Assembly (NCBI RefSeq): GCF_000972845.2
Contig: NC_040012.1
Coordinates: 14,312,773-14,376,772, forward strand
DNA: 64,000 nucleotides
Direction of reading: 5' to 3'
Source of the DNA: Larimichthys crocea
Lineage: Eukaryota > Chordata > Actinopteri > Sciaenidae
In this document: one piece after another, positions 49,352 to 61,439 of the stretch
Layout: each line of letters begins with the position of its first letter
Position numbering within the stretch: the stretch's first letter is position 1
Notes under the pieces: generated by a model
What the model was told of the DNA's origin: nothing
The model's database searches: none
Seen by the model: only the letters and a program-made list of their open reading frames with translations
Translations under genes and position numbers: made by a program

Positions 49352-51079
49352 CCCAGGGCCGGCCGCTGACATAAACACTCTATGCGGTTGTTTAGGGCCA
49401 CAACCACTACAGGGGGCCAGACGATCAGTGTGTTATTGTATTTTTTGACCCTCTCTTTATTTCAACATATACTACAATGACGGTAACAATTTAAACAGAC
49501 GTATTAGTACAGGGGTGAAAAATAAACCAGTAAAGTTAGTTTGTGACCGCTCCCTCCTCCGTGCGTAACCATGGTGACAATGCAGCCCAGCGGTCATCAA
49601 ATGCGGCATTGTGGGTATCGTTATTTCGTTGGTGTGGGAAATTACAATGTTCCTAAAAGAACATTCAGGAGTGGTGCAGAAGGACGAAAAACAAAAGAAA
49701 AATCGAGACGGAAAGACGATCACAAGCTAAAGGTATGTTATAATGTGACTGTTCATGATTCATTTCATTTCAATCAGATTAAATAATCTGCCGCTATAAA
49801 TAGCGCACACCATTGCTGTTATTCTAAAAACAGCATGAGAGCATAATGAGAGCACTTTCACGTTGTATCCAACACATCGCAACACAGCAGGGGCCAGGGG
49901 GTTATTGAACTTAATAATAAACTAGCTGGTACGCTAGTCGGCCTCTCTGACTGCATGTCATATCAGAGAAATGTGAAAAGTAGACAGGAACACAGCTTTG
50001 AATGAAGAATGGACTATGAACAGACTTGCAAGCAGTTCAAAAACAGTATGTTTCAAATAAGCACAAATCCTTTGTGATATTACATAGTCAATCAATCCAT
50101 TTTATTTTAAGATGCAGAAGTACTCTGTTATGTATTATTTAGCCCTCACTGCACTTGATATGAGGAAAGATGAACTATAACAGTATTTAACATCTCTGTA
50201 TAATGTAAATGTTAGTTTCTTTTGCCTTGGTGGTATACTCATTCACACATCGCATCAGTAGTATTCATTTTTCTATGTGTTGAAGCAACAATACCAGAGG
50301 CCAAGCAATAACATGAGTAGGAGTCTAGTTTTACTTGTTAACTAGCTACTAATGTTTTATTGCAACATTAAATTTGTGTTTTGATATATTATTTTAATAC
50401 AGAACATATTAAATGTCCAAATTGGCCCAAATACTTTCAGGCTATTAAGGCATTTGCTTTCCAAGCTATGTTAAATTGTATTTTTGTATCTCATACAAAC
50501 AATCATATCTAATTTTTTTTAGGCCTTTTTATTGATAGTACAGCTGAAGATAGACAGGAAGCAGGGGGCAGAGAGAGGGGGAATGACACGCAGTAAATGG
50601 CCGTCCGATGCGGGATTCGAACCGGGGCCAGCTGCAGCGAGGACTAGAGGCGGCCGCTTAACCCACTACGCCACCGACCGCCCCACATACATCTCATTTG
50701 GACATATTTGGACAATCAGCTAATTTGTATATTTCACTGAGAAAGCTACATTTGTTGTGTGGTTAATAAATACATATGGAAGATACATATGACATACCTA
50801 TGTCATGTCTTCCAGCCTATATGTAAAAATAATAATAATCTAATGTATTATCTTTTCAGGGGCATTATTGAAATACTTTGGGCAGACCTCTGCTTACACC
50901 AGGTTTATCTACCTCATCAAGTGACATGACTGCTGCTGACTAACATATATATTAATATACTGAGTGACATGACTGCTGCTGACTAACATATATATTAATA
51001 TACTGATACATTGTTCCAAAATAAAGTTTGTTTGTTGTTAATTCAAGTGCATGTGTGTTTTCATTGTTATGAGCAGTCA
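49352..51079 (-). repeat. Segment S, copy 4 (reverse, short form)
   Basis: Starts at a hAT-like end (CCAGGGCCGGCCGCTG) and ends near ATGAGCAGT, where it leaves the similarity to copies 1-3. It lacks the minisatellite and flanking 0.9 kb present in copies 1 and 3 and carries a SINE at 50514-50684. Near 50935-51005 a 70-bp internal direct duplication (GAGTGACATGACTGCTGCTG) is visible. It gives the best estimate of the mobile core of segment S. Confidence 0.65.
50514..50684 (-). mobile_element. tRNA-derived SINE
   Basis: On the minus strand it begins GGGGCGGTCGGTGGCGTAGT (A-box region) and has a perfect B-box GGTTCGAATCC at 50623-50613. The body carries TCATTCCCCCTCTCTCTGCC and it ends ATCAATAAAAAGGCC plus a short A-rich tail. 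It is inserted in segment S copy 4; copies 1-3 lack it, and near-duplicate CATATCT/CATACATCT flanks suggest target duplication. It is a full-length-looking member of a widespread teleost SINE family. Confidence 0.9.
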
Positions 51080-52376
51080 ACCCGTTCTCATTCCCAACGC
51101 TTAAAATACGATTTGTCACGCCCCTTGACGTCTGATACCGACGTAAAAGGTACCCTTCTGCGTCTATATGAAACGCTCTGGGTTGTCAATTGACTCAAGT
51201 ATAATCCGTTAGCGCTGGTAAGAGACGCTCAGAGCAGAGCTCCAGCCATCCATTCACTCCAATAATAACCCGACCACAGCGATATATGACACTGCAAGCT
51301 ACAATCTGATTGGACAACCGAGGACCCTCTGCCCGGAACTGTTTTTCTCACTATGTTAAGGATTTCTTTTATTAATATCATCAACGTTTCTCAGCACAAA
51401 CACGCCAAAGTGTCACTGATAATTCAACAATAAGATAGCTTCATGTTGTGGCCCTCAGTATGTTTTTTTTCTCCTTCTAGCCTGAGAAATAAACTTTTAT
51501 TCGTATGTTTTGAATAGCGGAAAGGCGTACACTACCCATAAGGCTCGACCACCGACGATTTGTCACGCCCCTTCACCTCTGATACGCAACACGTAATGCA
51601 TCTTGGGAGTCGTAGTAAACGTATGTTTCAAGTCAGGGTCCATCGACGAGAATTTCTCATCGTGACACGAGCCAGATCCCAGCCAAGTAAGTTGTGATAA
51701 ACTCTGCGGGTAATTTGCATGTTGACAGAATTATTAATCAGTTATAAAATATTTTCAGAGAGCAGTCTGTGTACCAAGAGAACTACCTCTGCAACAGTTT
51801 TTTTTTCTTTTGTAATGTATTCGCATGTGAAACACACGAGCTAACGTTAGTACTAGTTTATATTAGCATTGTAGTTTTAAAGCAGTCTTTAAATTATGTT
51901 ATATATTCTGTACTATACTAAAAAATATAATTGTAATAATTTTCTCGAACACCATACCTGATAATTTTCTAGTATAACAAATACATATGTAAACATGTTA
52001 TCAATATGAACACCAAGATTCTCATAAGAGCATACCTGATTACCTTCCTGAAGTGGTTAGCATCACGCTTGTACAAAACTATATGTCACAGTACTAGGTT
52101 GATGTGTCTTATGCTATGCGCTACAAAGTCAGGGAAGCAGTGTCATCAGAGGATTTAAGTTATTAGCTATCTGGAATTATACTCACACTCATTAATGTAC
52201 AATGTAAAAAAAAGCACTAAATCTCACACTACTTGTACTTATTGATTTGGGTCAGTGAGGGTGTCAGATGACTTATTTTATCCCAATATTTACAAGTTGT
52301 AACTTTGGTTAAAGAATGTTATGTTTATGTGTACTGTACAACCCTTTTTAATGAATATTTAATATTTTAAATTTTG
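51080..52376. other. Noncoding sequence with a short internal duplication
   Basis: The phrase ACGATTTGTCACGCCCCTT occurs at 51109-51127 and 51556-51574, each followed by a TCTGATACC/TCTGATACG phrase. The remainder is AT-rich without supported genes. A strong donor-like AGCCAAGTAAGTTG lies near 51681-51694 and could pair with the exon-like segment at 52381. Confidence 0.4.
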
Positions 52377-52380
52377 CAGA

Positions 52381-52504
52381 ATTACAAGCTTCACCAGAAC
52401 AACATCCACAAGCAGCTAAAAACGTGACAGCAGCAGCTGGACCATCCTCTGTGGAAAATGTTGATGCTGGACCAGTCCCAGTCCCAGAGACTTCCCAGTT
52501 TTAA
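52381..52504 (+). CDS. Orphan exon-like segment, unrecognised
   Basis: After an acceptor-like TTTTGCAG the frame reads LQASPEQHPQAAKNVTAAAG, then SSVENVDAGPVPVPETSQF and a stop. Ala/Pro/Ser-rich, no known domain. It looks like a terminal coding exon of an unknown gene or transposon protein. No upstream exon can be proved. Confidence 0.25.
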
Positions 52505-52739
52505 CCTGTGCCTGCCTGACTATCCATAAGCGTTTGTACTTGATTGATCTACACTAATTCAGCCACTGAATCTGCATTTGGCTCCAATTCCTCTCAGTTC
52601 CTGAGAAATAGGAACATACTACCTGATACTACCTGGTCTTGCTGCTTCCTAACAGCTCATGTCTAACAGCTCCTTTATTATGCAACTTGTATTTCTTTCT
52701 GAATTATTGTTTGTTTATATATGTCTTTCAGGGAAAAGA

Positions 52740-52974
52740 CGTTAAAGTGAAGTAAGCCCTGCGCAACATGGTAGATAGTAACCACTGTGTTGGACTGGAA
52801 ACAGACGTCATGTATTTGGACTAAAGTAGATTGGGAGCCACAGCTTTCAGCTATCAAGCTTCTTTTCTTGGAACAAACTACCTTCAGGGTTCAGGAGGCA
52901 GACACGGTCAACACCTTTGGAGTAGTAGTTGTGCTGCTATAGGACTAGACTGCTTTCTTTCTTCTTTCTTTTTT

Positions 52975-53009
<35 letters not shown>

Positions 53010-53584
53010 CTCTCTCTCTCTCTCTCTCCTCTCTCACCACCTATAAACATACATGTCTCATTAATGATGTCCCTAACTAAACTTCTTCCCTGGAGTTCTG
53101 TGCTCTCCGTCCAGCAGGTTCTCGTGGCTCGTGGCTGCTTTTTGGGTCCTGCACGACGTCAAACTACACATAACTACTGTCATTATTGCTACCATATCTC
53201 CATTACAGTTTATAGTTAGTTGATGATTTGCTGCTGCTGTGCATCTTGTTCTTCTCTATCTCTATCACAGGTTCCACTGCTACTGTACTCATTTCATTCC
53301 TTGTAATTTCATTGTCATTTTATCAGTCCTGTAATTGTGTTGATTTGTTCTGTACATGTGACATCCATTGCTTGTCTGTCGTCCTGGGAGAGGTATCCCT
53401 CCTCTGTGGCTCTTCCCGAGTTTCTTACACTTTTTTCCCTGTTAAAGGTTTTTTGTGGCAAGTTTTTCTCACTCGCCGAGGGTCCAGGACAGAGGGTGTC
53501 CTCCCTATACAGATTGTAAAGCCCTCTAAGGCAAAATGTTTGTTTTGTGAATTTGGGCTTACAAATAAAATTTATTTGATTTGA
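52740..53584 (+). mobile_element. L2/CR1-type LINE 3' end
   Basis: Contains a degenerate C-terminal coding phrase around TTGGAACAAACTACCTTCAG (Trp-Asn-x-Leu-Pro pattern), then the long 3' UTR and the tail CTTACAAATAAAATTTATTT(GATT). It is the same tail as in each DOMON unit's intron. It is interrupted by a (TTTC)n(TC)n microsatellite at 52965-53028. 5'-truncated. Confidence 0.7.
52965..53028 (+). repeat. (TTTC)n(TC)n microsatellite
   Basis: About ten TTTC units followed by about eight TC units. Confidence 0.9.
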
Positions 53585-53630
53585 CTAATTTGGATTAAAA
53601 TGAAATTGTATAAAGCATGACTATGATATC

Positions 53631-56290
53631 AGAATTCAGAATCATTTATTTTTATTGCTACCACAGAATTTTCTTGGCAGTGTTGAGCATACACAGAACC
53701 ACACATATATGGAAAAAAAAAGATAAACTAGTATGAATAAAAATAAACGATAAAAAATTAAAAGGGTAAAAAATATAGAATATGGAGGGGAATGGATATG
53801 TACATGCAGAAGTGCAAATCAGTGTCATAAAGTGTCATGTGCAAAGTTCAGTGCGATTGCTGGGTGGGGGCCAGGTTTTTTTTTTTGGGGGGGGGGGGGG
53901 GGGTTAATGAGTGACCGTTTCATTCTGTCCTTGACCCTGTTGCGAGGGACAATTGCAGAGGGGAGAAGCTTTTCCCGTGGCGCGTTTTGTTCCTGATGCC
54001 CGCAGCCTTCTTGCCAGAGGGGAGCAGCTGGAGCAGAGAGTGTCCAGGGTGGAGTTGTCTGGCCACAATCTTTCTCACTCGCCTCACGGACCTCCAAGGT
54101 GTGCAGGTCCTCGAGGGACGGCAGGTTGCAGCCTATCACCTTCTCAGCAGCTCGGATGATACGCTGTAGTCTGCACTTGTCCTTGGCAGTTGCCGCAGCA
54201 GCAACCAGACGGTGCTGGACGGATGTGAGGATGGACTCAATGAGGCAGTGTAGAATTGCCACCATCATTGTCTTTGGCAGGTTGAATTTCTTCAGCTGCC
54301 GCAGGAAGTACATCCTCTGCTGTGCCTTCTTGATGAGTGAGCTGATGTTCAGCTCCCACTTGAGGTCCTGGGAGAGGATGGTGCCCAGGAAGCGGAAGGA
54401 CTCCACCCTGTTGACCTGGGAGTCACACAGGGTGATGGGGGGGAGTGGGGCTGGATCCTTCCTGAAGTCAACAACCATCTCCACTGTCTTTAGAGCGTTT
54501 AGCTCCAGGTTGTTCTGGCCACACCAGGTCAGGCAGGCTGGCACGTGGCATGTCATCAGGGAGGTGTTGAAGATTGGGGTGAACACCGGAGACAGCTGGT
54601 CAGCGCAGTGCTTCAGCGTGGCAGGGGAGACAGCGTCCGACCCAGCTGCTTTGCGGGGGTTCTGTCTCTTGAACACTTTGTTGACCTCCCTTTCCTGAAT
54701 GGAGAGAGTCAGCATTACGTTGGTGTTGATGGTTGATGTGATAGGGGGAGGGGAGTGGGACTGCGGTGGCATGAGGGGTGTTACAGAACTGTCCAATTGC
54801 TTTTCAAATCTGCAATAGAACTTGTTCAGGTCGTCGGCCAGACAGGGGTCGTTGGTGGAGGGGGGGGCTCTGGGCTTGTAGCTGGTGATTTGCCTGAGCC
54901 CACTCCAGACAGACGCAGAGTCATTAGCAGAGAATTGGTCTTTCAGTTTCTCTGAGTACAGTCGTTTAGCATCCCTCACTGCCCTGCTAAACAACTTTTT
55001 TGACTCCTTGAATTTGAATTTGTCCCCACTCCTATACGCCTCCTCCTTCTTAGACCTCAGACTTCGGAGTTTAGTTGTAAACCAGGGTTTGTCGTTGTTA
55101 TAGCTCACCCTGGTACGTGTTGGTATGCAGGAGTCCTCACAGAAGCTGATGTACGACGTCACAGCCTCTGTGAGCTCATCCAGGCTGTTTGTAGCAGTAG
55201 CAAACACTTCCCAGTCAGTGCAGTCCAAGTTTGCCCTGAGATCCTCCACAGCCTCACTGGTCCACTGTTTGGATGTCCTCACTGCAGGTTTACAGAGTTT
55301 TAGCTTCTGCCTGTATGCAGGAATCAGGTGGATCATGGCATGGTCAGAGTGTCCCAGTGCTGCACGAGGGACAGCATGGTAGGCTTTGCTGGTATTACCC
55401 TCTCTGGTGGGGCAGTTAATGAATTGTCTGTATTTGGGGAGTTCCTGGCTGAGATTACCTTTGTTGAAATCCCTGAGGACGATAACTAGGGAATCGGGGT
55501 GAGTTCGCTTCACTTTAATGATCTGGTCTGCGAGCGCGCGCTGGGCTTCTTTAACCAGGGGGCCGGGCGGCAGGTATGCACCGACCAGAATGAAGGACGT
55601 GAATTTGCGTGGCGAGTAGAAGGGTTTACAGTTTATGAAAAATGATTCCAGGTCGGGGGAACAATGTCTCATAATCACCGACACATCCACACACCAGCCG
55701 CGGTTGATATAAAAACAAATACCTCCTCCCTTCTTTTTCCCGGAGAGGGCTGTGTCACGGTCCGCTCTGAGCAGCTGGAAGCCGGCTAAGTCGAGCACAG
55801 ATTTTGCGATCTTGTCACACAGCCAGGTCTCGGTAAAGCACAACGCCGAGGAAAAAAGGAAGTCTCTGTTTTTCGCCATGGTTAGCTGGAGTTCGTCCAT
55901 TTTGTTGTACAGTGAGTGCACGTTAGAGAGGAAAAGACTTGGCAGCGCGGGCCGGTTACCTCGTTTTCTGAGGCGGACGAGCGACCCGGCGTGTTTCCCC
56001 CTCTTGCGCCTTCAGTGATGTTTCAGAGCGTAAACAATACTGAGGGTAGCGTTGATCAGTATGTCGCCGAGTTCTGCCTCTGGGAGCAGAAAAATTGGGA
56101 TCAGTCTGGCAGGAGTTGTTCCTTTCATGTCCAGGAGTTCTTCTCTTGTTAGAGAAATCCTTAAATCTTGGCAGAAGACAGAGTTTACAAACAAAACAAA
56201 ACAAACGAGGGCGCTCGATCCCACCGAGGCGGCCATGTACGGCGCCATCTTGCTTACAGTAAGAGCTGTCACATGATAATATAGAAGATA
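53631..56290 (-). mobile_element. CR1/L2-group LINE, reverse-transcriptase core deleted
   Basis: Minus-strand non-LTR retrotransposon. The 5' end near 56245 has AAGATGGCGCCG and a hydrophobic N-terminal leader. After an in-frame TGA near 56015, one reading runs 55921-53825 (698 codons). It holds an apurinic endonuclease-type N-terminus ([55 protein letters not shown]), a linker, and RT lead-in (NPRKAAGSDAVSPATLKHCA). It then jumps from HVPACLT straight to WCGQNNLELNALKTVEMVVD, skipping the fingers/palm with the catalytic Asp pair. The C-terminal part (ESFRFLGTILSQDLKWE) follows and is later frameshifted. A DFN motif reads RDFN instead of GDFN. Not autonomous. A G/T homopolymer lies at 53875-53903. 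Confidence 0.85.
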
Positions 56291-56347
56291 TTTCAACCTA
56301 GATATTCTTATATGTCACAATCTAACTTATCCTTTTAACCTATATTG

Positions 56348-56400
56348 TGTGTTGTTGTTGTTGTTGTTATTATTGTTGTTGTTGTTGTTGTTGTTGTTTT
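56348..56400 (+). repeat. (TGT)n microsatellite
   Basis: About seventeen TTG/TGT units with one ATT interruption. Confidence 0.9.
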
Positions 56401-56613
56401 CTTTTCCTGACAGTGGCACACAGTGACAGTGTGGGATGACACATGGGAACCTGGGCAAGCTTATCTGTAAAACAGCCGACCACAGGTTGCAGAGTTGGCA
56501 CCACAAGTTGCCAGTTCAAAGTTCAACATGTTGAAATTCACAATAGAAATAAATAAATAAGTTCAAGTTCATCATAAAAGTTCAGAATAAAATATTGAAT
56601 ACATATTTCAGTC

Positions 56614-58320
56614 AGTGTCATTCTCTGTTTCACTCTATAACTGGCTTAAGTACATAAAACATCTATGAATCCAATAGATCAATAATATCTCACATAATGT
56701 GTTCACAGCAGAGATAACATCATCTGAATAGTTTAACATCTTGTGTGCTGATGAAGGCTTGAATGGATCATTTATTTAACTCGATCAATAGTTTCATATC
56801 TATGACAATAATTTTATAGGTTAAACAAGGTTGGTTTAGGCCTGGCAATACAGCATGCCTCCTGATACGTATAATCAAATTTCAGACCCCTGCCTCAAAG
56901 CGCTGATGAGTTAATCCCAAAAAGGTGTTAAAGCCTTAACTAGTAGGCCTCATTGAGTACAGAACGGCTGACCTCTGACCCTTCCCAAGGGGCCACGGGT
57001 CTAGAACTCGGCGTGGCCCACGTCCCGATACGTATACTCAAATTTCAGACCCCTGCCATAAAGCATTGATGAGTTAATCCCAAAAAGGTGTTAAAGCCTT
57101 AACTAGTAGCCCTCATTAAGTACAGAACGGCTGACCTCTGACCCTTCCCAAGGGGCCACGGGTCCAAAACTCGGCACAGTGATTGTGGCCCACGTCCCGA
57201 TACGCATACTCAAATTTCAGCCCCCTGCCTCAAAGCTTTGATGAGTTATCAGGAGATAGTGACTGGAAAAGAAGAGGGCCTTTGACCCCAGGGACCCCAG
57301 ATTCGTAACAGAGGATCCCCCACAAGTCCAGTAGAATTTTTTTTGCCCCATCTGGATTCCTGAGCATTGGGGTCCTGTCAGAATCATGCAGTCTTATACC
57401 CTCTGACCTGCGTGGAGGTTTTGGAGGACATGTGTTTCTACAAGTCGCACGGGTCTGAAAATTTAGTATGTTGTTCAGGGGCATGAGACAAGCGAATAGA
57501 CATTGGTCGGGTCCACAACGGCCCAGTACTTTTCGATGGGCGGGGCCGAGCAAGGACGCCGTTACACGAATCTGCGCCCTCGTCGCTGCCACAAAAATGT
57601 ACTGAACTGCATGAAATTCACGGTGCTATTCTAAATGGAGGTCTGGGTCAGGCTCCCAAAGTCCCAACTCTGTAGGCCTTCTAGAAAGCTAATTAGCTCT
57701 ACAGTGATGGGATTGTGACATGACTAAAAAATCCCAGCAGAAGGCTCCACGGCGTACGACATAGTCAAATTTCAACCTCCTGCCTCAAAGCGTTGTCGAG
57801 TTATTCCCAAAAAGGTGTCCAGAACGGGTGAACTCTGACCTTTCCAAAGTGGGTACGGGGGTGAAAATGGGGGCCCTGATCAGACCCTGCATCCTGATAC
57901 ACATACTAGAGATTTCAGCCTCCTGCCTCAAAGCGCTGATGAGTCATTCACAAACCAAACAGGTGTTTTTAAGCCTGAACTACTAGGCCTCATTAAGTAC
58001 AGAACGGCTGACCTCTGACCCTCCTGAAGGGCGCACGGGTCTGAAACTCGACACCGTGGTCGACCATGCTGTCCCAATGCGCGGGTGCGGATTTCAGGCC
58101 CCTACCTCAAAGCGTTGATGAGTTATCAGGGGATATGGCCTTGACCTTGGGGCCAGCTTGACATGTTTATTTTGGGAGACTTCTTTGGGAGCCTTTTTTG
58201 GGCGACCTCTAAAGGAGGAGGTCAGAATGGGGTAAGCTTTGCTTCAACCTAATAGTGCGGGTGGGTCGTTTTTGGGTCACCGTGAGGTGGCTCAGATATG
58301 TTCTGTGACTGTCAATTCAC
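56614..58320 (+). repeat. Duplicated segment with array of about 170-bp repeats
   Basis: From 56614 the sequence is repeated at 58838-59583. Within it the phrase CAAATTTCAGACCCCTGCC followed by AAAGCGCTGATGAGTTA recurs at about 56878, 57041, 57211, 57768, 57911 and 58091, spaced roughly 140-180 bases where contiguous. Units also carry AAAGGTGTTAAAGCCTTAAC and CTGACCTCTGACCCTTCCC. Divergence grows to the right. The 120-codon minus-strand reading at 57230-57592 lies between units and has no recognisable domain, so it is not called. Confidence 0.8.
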
Positions 58321-58664
58321 CAGTGTGACGGCATGCTTTTTAATAAAACACACCCTAGCAAATATGTCAATTCGACTTTGATGATTTCTTCGACAAAACA
58401 CTGAACAAAACTCACATGGTGAGTGTGCTGCATGGTGCTTTTGTGATCCTTTGAGCAGCCCAGAAAGCTTTCCATGAATAAAATTGTTACTGTATATGAA
58501 TATATACACAGTACAGCTCCAGCGTAAACTGCACACAGGAAATTCCATTTTTCCTTCTCAAAAGGTCTGTTGATAACAAGCACTGTCTAAAAACAGACAT
58601 TATAAAAACACATTAAACAGAGAAGTGATTAACTTTTTATTTTATCAGTCATAATATCAATGGT

Positions 58665-58709
<45 letters not shown>

Positions 58710-58837
58710 TCAATCTTCATCAGAAGTGTTGGTCACTCTCAGCAGCATCCTCCTCCTCGTCTGTTTCGTAACAGCGTAACCACAGTTTGTGGTTGGTGGC
58801 TGAGGATTAGCCAGTGTTAGCCAGTAAGCTTCCATAT
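58321..58837. other. Spacer with (CA)n microsatellite
   Basis: The (CA)n tract at 58664-58707 has about twenty-two units. The rest is noncoding. The overlapping short minus-strand readings at 58312-58583 have no motif. Confidence 0.6.
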
Positions 58838-59583
58838 TTCAGTCAGTGTCAGTCTCTGTTTCACTCTATAACTGGCTTAAGTACATAACACAACTATGAA
58901 TCCAATAGATCAATAATATCTCACATAATGTGTTCACAGCTCTCGATATCTCACATTTGTGATCTACTCCTCATTACACACATACACACACACACGGAAA
59001 AAAAAATATTAGAATCAAAATAGGACAATTAAATATTTGGCTGTGTAAGTACACAGTATAAGTAGGGTAGTAAAATATCACTTTAGGAAGTCTATTGATC
59101 AAATGTTGATCTTAGAAAATTTATAGAGGAACATAGAGATAACATCATCTGACTAGTTTAACATCTTGTGTGCTGATGAAGGCTTGAATGGATCATTTAT
59201 TTAACTCGATCAATAGTTTCATATCTATGACAATAATTTTATAGGTTAAACAAGGTTGGTTTAGGCCTGGCAATACAGCATGCATCCTGATACGTATACT
59301 CAAATTTCAGACCCCTGCCTCAAAGCGCTGATGAGTTAATCCCAAAAAGGTGTTAAAGCCTTAACTAGTAGGCCTCATTGAGTACAGAACGGCTGACCTC
59401 TGACCCTTCCCAAGGGGCCACGGGTCTGAAACTCGGTATGGCCCACGTCCCGATACGTATACTCAAATTTCAGACCCCTGCCATAAAGCATTGATGAGTT
59501 AATCCCAAAAAGGTGTTAAAGCCTTAACTAGTAGGCCTCATTGAATACAGAACGGCTGACCTCTGACCCTTCCCAAGGGGCCC
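58838..59583 (+). repeat. Second copy of the duplicated segment
   Basis: Matches 56614-57120, with about 210 extra bases inserted after TGTTCACAGC (58940-59136, including a short CA run). It has two more units of the 170-bp array (59303 and 59472). It ends near 59583, where the phrase TATGTTCTGTGACTGTCAAT (also at 58295) introduces the Rex6-like element. Confidence 0.75.
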
Positions 59584-59614
59584 TTCCCTATGTTCTGTGA
59601 CTGTCAATTCACCA

Positions 59615-60500
59615 GTGTGTCTCAGGCAGCAGAACCCTGAGGAGGGTGCAGAGGAGGAAGAACAGACAACCTGGAGGGACAAACCCCTACATGGCATGTA
59701 CCACCGTCAGATAGAGGAAGTGGCTGATATCAAGAAATCCTACCAGTGGCTGGATAATGCAGGACTGACAGACAACACAGAGGCACTAATCATGGCAGCA
59801 CAAGAACAGGCCATAAGCACAAGAGCCAACAAGAGGCCAGGATCTACCAGAGTAGACCAGACCCAAGATGCAGACTGCGTAAAGAAGCCCCTAAGACAGT
59901 CCAGCACATAGTAGCAGGGTGTAAGATGCTAGCTGGATCAGCGTACATGGAGAGGCACAACCAAGTGGCTGGGATAGTGTACAGGAACATCTGCAAGCAG
60001 TATGGAATAGAAGTACCTAAATCCCGATGGGCCATACCACAGAAGGTGGCTGAGAACAACAGGGCCAAGGTGCTGTGGGACTTCAGCTTCCAGACTGACA
60101 AACAGATCCTGGCTAACCAACCAGACATAGTGGTGGTGGACAAAGAGCAGAAGAGGGTAGTGGTGATAGATGTGGCGATCCCAGCTGACACCAACATCAG
60201 GAAGAAGGAACATGAGAAACTTGAAAAGTATCAAGGGTTGAAAGAGCAGCTGGAATGGATGTAGAAGGTCAAGGGTTGCGTGGTCCCCGTGGTAGTGGGG
60301 GCACTTGGGGCAGTAACACCCAAACTGGGAGAGTGGCTCCAGCAAATCCCGGGAACAACATCTGAAGCCTCAGTCCAGAAGAGTGCAGTCCTAGGAACAT
60401 CGAAGATACTGTGCTGAACCCTCAAACTCCCAGGCCACTGGTAGAGGACCTGAGCTTGAGGATGACATGGATACCACCCCGCCGGGGTGAGAAGGAGATT
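59615..60500 (+). mobile_element. Rex6/R4-like LINE 3' end with REL endonuclease
   Basis: 5'-truncated. Reads WRDKPLHGMYHRQIEEVADI, KSYQWLDNAGLTDNTEALIM, a Cys/His region (CRLRKE...HIVAGCKMLAG), then AGIVYRNICKQYG, ANQPDIVVVDKEQ and VVVIDVAIPADTNIRKKEHE. The PD...DV...K pattern is a restriction-enzyme-like endonuclease, as in R4/Rex6 non-LTR elements, which nick the target for reverse transcription. Breaks: a frameshift near 59850 and a stop (TAG, expected Trp) after QLEWM at 60262. The coding similarity resumes with VKGCVVPVVVGALGAVTPKL. A (GT)n tract closes the element. Confidence 0.8.
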
Positions 60501-60528
60501 TTTTGTGTGTGTGTGTGTGTGTGTGTGC
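60501..60528 (+). repeat. (GT)n microsatellite
   Basis: About thirteen GT units at the 3' end of the Rex6-like element. Confidence 0.85.
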
Positions 60529-60529
60529 A

Positions 60530-61248
60530 ATGTATGTGCAATGTACTTTACACACATTATCTGCGTGTTCTGGTAAAATTCCAGAGTTTCACATTCACAT
60601 AGTTTCAGTAAAAACTGGTTCTTTTACTTCGTGTTACCTTTGTGGTAATTATTCAGGTTACCTGAGGTCAGACCAACTCGATGCTCATAAATCAAATGTT
60701 ATCTTGTTATTTTATTTATAAAAATAACACCGGTTTCTTTCCGACAACAGAAAAATAGCATGCTTCTGTCTTGTACGTAAAATTCTTTTTGGGTTTGAGT
60801 TTCCGTCTGCTTCAAAGAAAGAGTGGCAACAAAAGAAATTTGGGCCTCAGGGGAGTCTCAGAGAGTCTCACAGTGGGTTGAACATAGTTTTTATGCAGGC
60901 CTCTCAGGGGTTAGGATGATGGTAAAAAAACAAATTATTATGTGTTTATGTGCGTCAAATAAAGTGCATCTGTAGTAATATCAGACTGTGACCTCGCTGC
61001 TCTTTTCTTTTGTTATTTTAATAGGTGGGACATATCGGTTAGTTCACAGCCTACAACTTCTGAGAAACGCCACACAACTTCTTTACAAAAAAATAAAAAA
61101 AATAAACACATGGACAATTGATTCGACAGGAATGATCACAATGTTCCACAGCCTTAACCAGAATATTGTTTGTCCTCGGAACATTTTTAGCAGGTGACAC
61201 TTAATCATGTGTTGTGTTGTGAAACTGAGCTGTGGTTGTTTTTGTTTT
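60530..61248. other. No gene seen
   Basis: AT-rich noncoding sequence without recognisable features. Confidence 0.45.
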
Positions 61249-61249
61249 T

Positions 61250-61334
61250 TTTTACCAGAATAAATTCGGTATAAGTTCTTCTAATGTTACGTTTTACCAG
61301 AATAAATTCGGTATAAGTTCTTCTAATGTTACGT
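61250..61334 (+). repeat. Tandem duplication of about 42 bp
   Basis: Two perfect copies of a unit starting TTTTACCAGAATAAATTCGG and ending CTTCTAATGTTACG. Confidence 0.9.
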
Positions 61335-61439
61335 GAAAAAAGGATATCAGTACTATTGAATTCACTTTTAAGGTTTAAGGTGTTTTATTACATAATTTTA
61401 CCGTACACACATCAGACTCCAGACACAACTTGTCACCTT

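Noticed and set aside
54099..54698. 199-codon plus-strand reading
   Set aside because: Antisense shadow of the minus-strand LINE ORF.
57230..57592. 120-codon minus-strand reading in the 170-bp array
   Set aside because: No domain, not conserved between array units, no splice or start context.
59938..60345. 135-codon minus-strand reading
   Set aside because: Antisense shadow of the Rex6-like endonuclease region.
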